Shown here one piece after another: positions 6,714 through 10,113 of a DNA stretch of 10,113 bases (position 1 is its first letter; the number at the start of each line of letters is the position of its first letter). The notes beneath the pieces were generated by a model. It did no database searches. It was not told the origin of the DNA and saw only the letters and a program-made list of their open reading frames with translations. A program made the translations under genes and the position numbers. The stretch lies in the NCBI GenBank assembly GCA_003024985.2, contig PXIH01S0000758.1; one strand, given 5' to 3'. Source of the stretch: Euperipatoides rowelli (taxonomy: Eukaryota; Onychophora; Udeonychophora; Euonychophora; Peripatopsidae).

Positions 6714-7012
6714 TTAACCCTTTCCACTCCACTCAATTCAGAGAATTTGGATTCCACCGGTCTACAATAAAAACCAAATTAATCGATTTTTTATTTTATT
6801 TTATGTTTTTAAATCTCTTGGGATAATTAAAGACAAATATATTTGGAATCTTTAAAGTCTTTGAAAATAAATAAAAAATAGTAATTGAAGAATATTTGAA
6901 TATAATAATTATTGATTAGGAAATACAAAAAGCGATTCAGAATCGACTTTGGAGTGCAACTACTAAATTAAAAATGGCGATTGAGAATCGACATTGGAGT
7001 GGAAAGGGTTAA
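6714..7012. mobile_element. piggyBac-like MITE with TTAA target duplication
   Basis: The element spans 6718-7008 (291 bp) and is flanked on both sides by TTAA (6714-6717 and 7009-7012). Its ends are perfect 13-bp terminal inverted repeats: CCCTTTCCACTCC at 6718-6730 and GGAGTGGAAAGGG at 6996-7008. TTAA duplications and CCC...GGG-type ends define the piggyBac superfamily, so the class is secure. The interior is AT-rich with no transposase, so it is non-autonomous. The right end holds two copies of a 28-nt subterminal repeat (6932-6959 and 6978-7005, 25 of 28 identical), each containing an ATTC/GAAT-type dyad around CGATTCAGAATCG or its variant. The left end lacks this doublet, so the two ends are asymmetric. 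Mobilisation would need a transposase supplied from elsewhere. Confidence 0.93.
6932..7005 (+). repeat. Subterminal direct repeat doublet inside the MITE
   Basis: Two 28-nt copies begin 46 bp apart (6932 and 6978), differing at three positions. Copy one contains a perfect dyad CGATTC-A-GAATCG. The second copy runs into the right terminal inverted repeat. In piggyBac-type elements internal repeats near the ends bind transposase, which is the likely role here by analogy. Confidence 0.8.
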
Positions 7013-7199
7013 GTTTGCATAAATGTTAAAAAGTTTACATTTTTATTTTGTGTTTTGTTCTAAATTAAAATTTTAACTTTAATTACCTACATTTTTTTTA
7101 ATTATTTGCTATAATGTGACAAAACAAAGGGAGTAGAAAATTAGGTACTTTATGAATGAAAAAAGTGTGGTCAACATCATTACAGCTCCCCCCCCCCAA
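7013..7199. other. AT-rich spacer ending in a C10 run
   Basis: No gene. Ten consecutive C at 7188-7197 lie at or close to the apparent 5' truncation point of the following LINE fragment. Confidence 0.5.
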
Positions 7200-7450
7200 C
7201 CTTCCCTTGATCTTTGTGAACTTCAGGTATTCAACACACTCCACAACTATGGGACCAGATCTAAATCACTTGGTAACCTAATAATAAAACAGAGTAAGAC
7301 TTCATTGGCAAGCAAGTCCTTTTTACACCTTGCTCCAAAAATTTGGAATTCTATTCCTTCTGAAATCAGAGATCTAAAATCCTGAAAAGTTTTAGAAATG
7401 AATTTTACAAACATTTGTTGAAGTCCCACAATACTATTTTAAAGGTGTAA
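7200..7450 (+). pseudogene. CR1-like LINE ORF2 C-terminus, 5'-truncated and frameshifted
   Basis: The frame of 7152 contains HNYGTRSKSLGNL, then KTSLASKSFLHLAPKIWNSI and PSEIRDLKS. This is the typical tail of CR1/L2/jockey-type reverse transcriptases (H.Y.TRS...NL...K...GK.SF...AP..WN.LP..IR...S...FK..L). The frame ends at TGA 7383-7385, but the adjacent frame starting at 7382 resumes with LKSFRNEFYKHLLKSH and stops at TAA 7448-7450. One lost base near 7381 accounts for this. The recognisable family sequence starts at about 7225; the residues before it (with the C10 run) are probably flanking DNA, so this is a 5'-truncated insertion like most LINE copies. The endonuclease and catalytic palm are missing, so the copy is inactive. 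Confidence 0.85.
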
Positions 7451-7522
7451 ATCTTGTTCCAGTTCTCATAGACAGTGTAAATAGTACATCAACTTTTATT
7501 TGAATATTGGTATCATCTTGAA

Positions 7523-7687
7523 CAGTGTTTCTTTCAGACAATTTTTTGGTTAGTACAGTGGCCGTTATGTTGACTTTGTGTCATTTACTAATGTCTGTTG
7601 ACTTTCTGTTTCATTTTGATTCTTATTTTTTCCCAATTTTCTCCGGGGGAACGAAGCTCCCCGGAGGTATGCCTGAAAGAAACACTG
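7523..7687. repeat. Nested inverted repeats in the LINE 3' UTR
   Basis: The outer arms CAGTGTTTCTTTCAG (7523-7537) and CTGAAAGAAACACTG (7673-7687) are an exact 15-bp inverted repeat. Inside lies a tight hairpin, CTCCGGGG (7641-7648) paired with CCCCGGAG (7659-7666). The hairpin is the only strongly G+C-rich piece of the UTR. In RNA these could form a structured 3' element, which in LINEs can serve reverse transcriptase recognition; that role is inferred. Confidence 0.8.
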
Positions 7688-7825
7688 ATCTTGAATTGTT
7701 TATTTTTTGTTTTTTCTATTTTTATTTTTTTAAACAATTAATATTTATATATTAGGAACTTAGATTTTTGAAAAGCGTACTTTTTGGCTGAGGATTCTGT
7801 AAAATCTGGTAATCTAATCTAATCT

Positions 7826-7923
7826 GCCCACCAATATGGCTGATGGTAGTAAGTTGAAATTATCTAGATTGGCGCTCATCAAAGGATTATTTCACCTCTA
7901 GATTATCCTAGGGTTCGGGGTTA
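7826..7923 (+). repeat. 98-bp dispersed repeat, copy A
   Basis: It aligns without gaps to 8474-8571 with about nine mismatches (about 91% identity). It starts GCCCACC and ends GGGTTCGGGGTTA. It begins directly after the tail of the LINE. It contains TCTAGAT...TCTAGATTATCCTAGGG. No coding potential and no clear terminal inverted repeat are seen, so the class is unknown. Confidence 0.85.
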
Positions 7924-8473
7924 GAATAATGTAGATAAAATTCTATTTATAACCAAATTAATTGGACTATCATTTAAAATAAAAAAAGGTGAAGATTACT
8001 CTTTTCTCAGCTCATTTCAATAATGTATCATGAAAAACAAAATTTATATATTTTATTGGAAATTAGTATATTTTTTTAATAAATATAATTCTTACAAATT
8101 ATTGTTGTTAATTATGCAATTAATTTAAATTATAAAATCGAAAATTTACTGTAGAGGAAAAAATCTAGAAAACAAACAATATTGCAGCCTTGAGGTAAAC
8201 TATGATATCATGTAAAAAGAGCTTTTATGATCTGTTCTTAACGACTTGCCTGCAAATTGTTAATATAAACTAATTAGGTTATATAATATCCATCAATCTT
8301 TTAAATAAATAAATAAATAAATGCCCATTCTGCGACTGTTGAAACTGCTGAGTAATTTATTCATTCATTGTACCAGCTTTGAATCAATTTGGTTTTCAAA
8401 TGAGGGACTCCTAACTTTCTCAACTTATTCAAATTAATTAAAAATAAGAGTTAAAGGTCAAATGTAACAGATT
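7924..8473. other. AT-rich spacer between the two repeat copies
   Basis: No gene. It contains a perfect (AAAT)5 microsatellite at 8303-8322 and many A/T-only stretches. Sequence similarity to the region after copy B does not extend beyond the 98 bp. Confidence 0.6.
8303..8322 (+). repeat. (AAAT)5 microsatellite
   Basis: Five exact AAAT units. Confidence 0.9.
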
Positions 8474-8571
8474 GCCCACCACTATGGCTGACGGTAGTAA
8501 GTTGAAATTATCTAGATCAGCACTCAGCAAAATATTATTTCACCTCTAGATTATCCTAGGGTTCAGGGTTA
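8474..8571 (+). repeat. 98-bp dispersed repeat, copy B
   Basis: Same orientation and length as copy A at 7826-7923, with about 91% identity. Here it is preceded by unrelated sequence (GTAACAGATT) rather than by a LINE tail, which fixes the left boundary of the repeat at GCCCACC. It is followed by ATGGTAAGGTTAGG, unlike copy A. Confidence 0.85.
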
Positions 8572-9204
8572 TGGTAAGGTTAGGACTGTAAACAAAATAT
8601 ACTAAAATCGTCGAGAAAAAATACTAATTCCACACGCTACTACATTTTAATTGTCGCGTGACTCCTAAAGTTAATTATGTTGGTGGGAAGATAACGGAAT
8701 TTGACCAAATAATCTAACTGTTGTTAATTCTAATAATTTTAATTCTAACAATAATAATAATAATAATAATTGAATTGCTTTATTTATTTTTGATGATGAA
8801 AGCTACCGATATCCTTTCATTCTGTGTGATCGTAAACAAACATCACCGCAGCTGCAACGATAAATATAAATTTTCCCAGCCTAATAATATCAGATGATAA
8901 TCATTTGAATGAAACTTCATTTCATTTCCTAATAATTAAATGAAATACATTTATCTACCACTTAGTTTTTCATTGTCATTATGTATAAAGAAAAAAAATA
9001 CAAAACAAATTTAAAAATCATATTTGATTTTACAAACACATTCATATTTTTTTAACGTACCCCGAATCACTTTAAAGCGTGAGCAAGCTCACTAAAAATA
9101 ATGGAGCACTTAAATTAGTCCCTTGTCTGATTGACTTATTATGGCTTGCTTTATATAATGTATTATTTACACTAGTTGTTGTTCAGGCTTAAATAGTATA
9201 GTCT
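8572..9204. other. AT-rich spacer
   Basis: It includes an (AAT)7 microsatellite (8750-8770) and a slightly GC-richer patch at about 8830-8862 with GTAAACAAAC (forkhead-like) and GCAGCTGC (E-box-like). A small dyad GTGAGC/GCTCAC lies at 9079-9092, overlapping CTAAAAATAA, an MEF2-type match. Short matches like these are expected by chance in AT-rich DNA and are not called as sites. Confidence 0.5.
8750..8770 (+). repeat. (AAT)7 microsatellite
   Basis: Seven exact AAT units. Confidence 0.9.
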
Positions 9205-9232
9205 TTGCTTTTATCAACATTCTGTCTTGCAG

Positions 9233-9336
9233 TTATCATTTTACTCCCTTATTTCCAGCAGAGGGTTTGCAGTCGTCAAAGCAACGTAATACTGATTTGC
9301 AGCAGAAGCTCCAACCTTGTCTTTCCACTTTATGTG
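9233..9336 (+). other. Candidate internal exon, weak
   Basis: A pyrimidine-rich acceptor TTCTGTCTTGCAG ends at 9232, with a second acceptor TCCCTTATTTCCAG ending at 9258. A consensus-like donor TATGTG/GTGAGT begins at 9337. Between them two frames are open. One reads LQSSKQRNTDLQQKLQPC, a polar segment; the other belongs to a longer frame (9205-9549, starting at TTG) that looks like chance hydrophobic translation. I recognise neither peptide and see no partner exons, so this is only a splice-signal observation. Confidence 0.18.
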
Positions 9337-9950
9337 GTGAGTGCATTCTTATTTATAGTAGCTGAGGGGGTCACATTTGCTATAATATATAAGGAAAGAG
9401 ATTTATTCAGATTAATCTTTCATTTCAGAGCATACAATTTGCACTTTGGTGAAAATATATTACGATACTTCTATCAAATCTATTGCAGATTCGATCTTTT
9501 CTTTCACTCGGGCTATAGGTGCTTATTACGTGAAAAGCCTTTAGGTTAAAAATCCCTGGAAAACTTTAACAATTTGCAGAAGTTATCACTTCTAGATTCT
9601 CTAAAAGACAATTATTGTTTTTCATTTAAAAAAAATATACATTGCTGTTTGTAGACTGTGCTTGAAAATGGTTGAAAGTGAAGATAGATCTGGAAACATC
9701 ATATAAAAGTGATATGTGTCATCTACCTTCCAAAATCTTTGGGAGATTAGAGACAATAGTATTGTTAATAAAGAAACATTGCAAGATGGTCCATTGATAA
9801 TTTAAGACTAAATAATTTGAACAGGTCTGAATTCTAATAGTCAAGTAGGTATTTATTTATTAGCTTAATACTCTACTTGTAACACGTTATCAGACACTAA
9901 ATTCTCTGTATATTTCTAGTTGTTATTTTTCCATCATTATCTATCCATAT
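9337..9950. other. Non-coding spacer
   Basis: No recognised gene. The frame open to 9549 has no ATG at its start and no known motif. A further acceptor-like TCTTTCATTTCAG ends at 9428. From 9550 the sequence is AT-rich with no identified element. Confidence 0.45.
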
Positions 9951-10021
9951 TAGGCCGCTGTCATAACTAGCGGTTTTTGAAGAGCGTCTCCTCCGCCTGT
10001 TTGAAATTTCTTTGTTTTCAT
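9951..10021 (-). other. Possible SINE body following the tRNA-like head
   Basis: This stretch is richer in G+C than its surroundings (for example GGCGGAGGAGACGCTC on the minus strand) and holds a small dyad CCGCT...AGCGG. It sits directly 3' of the tRNA-like segment on the minus strand, where a SINE body would be. Its 3' boundary is unclear, as no poly(A) or tandem tail is visible. Confidence 0.3.
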
Positions 10022-10106
10022 GTAGAGGTTCCCACTATTGGGATTTCAACCACCTACTGTGACCGAGCGTAATCCCATTGCTTTTAGTCCGCTCGGGCTC
10101 CGCTAC
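10022..10106 (-). mobile_element. tRNA-Leu-like sequence, probable SINE head or tRNA pseudogene
   Basis: Read on the minus strand from 10106, the sequence begins GTAGCGGAGCCCGAGCGGAC and continues CTAAAAGCAATGGGATTACG. It closely parallels the 5' half of class II tRNA-Leu genes (TGGCCGAGCGG...CTAAGGCGCTGGATTA), so a polymerase III A box is recognisable. GGTTGAAATCCC further on matches the B box GGTTCGAATCC with changes. The 85-nt span suits a class II tRNA. The outer seven bases at each end pair at six of seven positions (GTAGCGG with CCTCTAC). The anticodon stem does not pair, so it is not a working tRNA. Downstream on the same strand there is non-tRNA sequence with a CCGCT/AGCGG dyad (9955-9973), as expected of a SINE body, but no tail was identified. 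Confidence 0.6.
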
Positions 10107-10113
10107 TAACTTG

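Larger units (their letters stand above)
7200..7825 (+). mobile_element. 5'-truncated CR1-like LINE insertion with 3' UTR and (AATCT)3 tail
   Basis: The fragment comprises the end of ORF2 (to 7450), a T-rich 3' UTR (7451-7810) and a short tandem tail AATCTAATCTAATCT (7811-7825). CR1-group elements typically end in short tandem repeats rather than poly(A), which fits. The 3' UTR holds a G+C-rich hairpin nested in a longer inverted repeat, listed separately. The tail abuts a copy of a 98-bp dispersed repeat starting at 7826. The exact 5' boundary and any target duplication were not found. The open frame at 7525-7755 is only the UTR read through. Confidence 0.8.

Noticed and set aside
7525-7755. 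76-codon open frame
   Set aside because: It lies within the T-rich 3' UTR of the LINE and crosses its hairpin.
7908-7923. GGGTTCGGGGTTA as degenerate telomere-like repeat
   Set aside because: Only one or two units, also present in copy B as part of the 98-bp repeat; no tandem array.
8475-8687. CCCACCA (8475) and TGGTGGG (8681) as possible transposon ends around repeat copy B
   Set aside because: Only 7 bp match, no target duplication flanks them, and copy A has no matching right end.
9205-9549. 114-codon open frame resembling a membrane protein
   Set aside because: It starts at TTG, has no in-frame upstream ATG, and its hydrophobic look is what AT-rich sequence yields. Splice signals inside it fit a different frame equally well.

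Overview
This window looks like nuclear, non-coding DNA from an AT-rich eukaryote, most likely an invertebrate metazoan. By eye it is about 30% G+C. It has no bacterial gene layout and no long open frame. It is full of long A/T runs, short microsatellites, dead non-LTR retrotransposon ends, a TTAA-flanked piggyBac-type miniature element and a tRNA-Leu-like sequence. Both LINE fragments resemble families common in molluscs, flatworms and other lophotrochozoans, but nothing seen here fixes the species. One unresolved base (n at 6435) points to draft-quality sequence. I find no complete protein-coding gene. The longest open frames are short, mostly start at TTG rather than ATG, and are dominated by A/T-run residues (F, I, K, L, N, Y).

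Layout. Positions 1-815 are AT-rich spacer with two adjacent small hairpins (284-359). Positions 816-1147 hold three copies of a 95-104 bp tandem repeat with conserved AP-1-, E-box- and forkhead-like motifs. TA/TG microsatellites follow (1146-1208). Positions 1731-1865 are a near-perfect palindrome with 67-bp arms, and a 24-nt piece of its centre recurs just after it, which looks like a double template switch. Positions 2015-2395 and 2955-3044 carry a diverged purine-rich repeat family. A decayed C-terminal LINE fragment lies at about 2440-2692. Positions 3045-4550 are AT-rich with an X-box (RFX-type) dyad at 3729-3745 and one weak candidate terminal exon (4167-4350). A T15 tract next to a GC-richer blip lies at 4534-4590.

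The second half has a 20-bp-arm perfect hairpin (5508-5554) and two extreme poly-G tracts (15 G at 6042-6056, 28 G at 6522-6549). A complete 291-bp piggyBac-like MITE occupies 6718-7008. A 5'-truncated CR1-like LINE end (about 7200-7825) has one frameshift, a structured 3' UTR and an (AATCT)3 tail. This tail directly abuts the first copy of a 98-bp dispersed repeat (7826-7923). The second copy is 648 bp downstream (8474-8571). The rest is AT-rich spacer with small microsatellites and one weak candidate exon (9233-9336). The window ends in a minus-strand, 85-nt tRNA-Leu-like sequence (10022-10106), probably the head of a SINE.

There is no set of genes working together here. The window is best read as an intron or intergenic stretch shaped by transposable elements and replication slippage. 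The most notable items are structural: the template-switch palindrome, the MITE, the tandem array of transcription-factor-like motifs, and the LINE 3' end with its nested inverted repeats.
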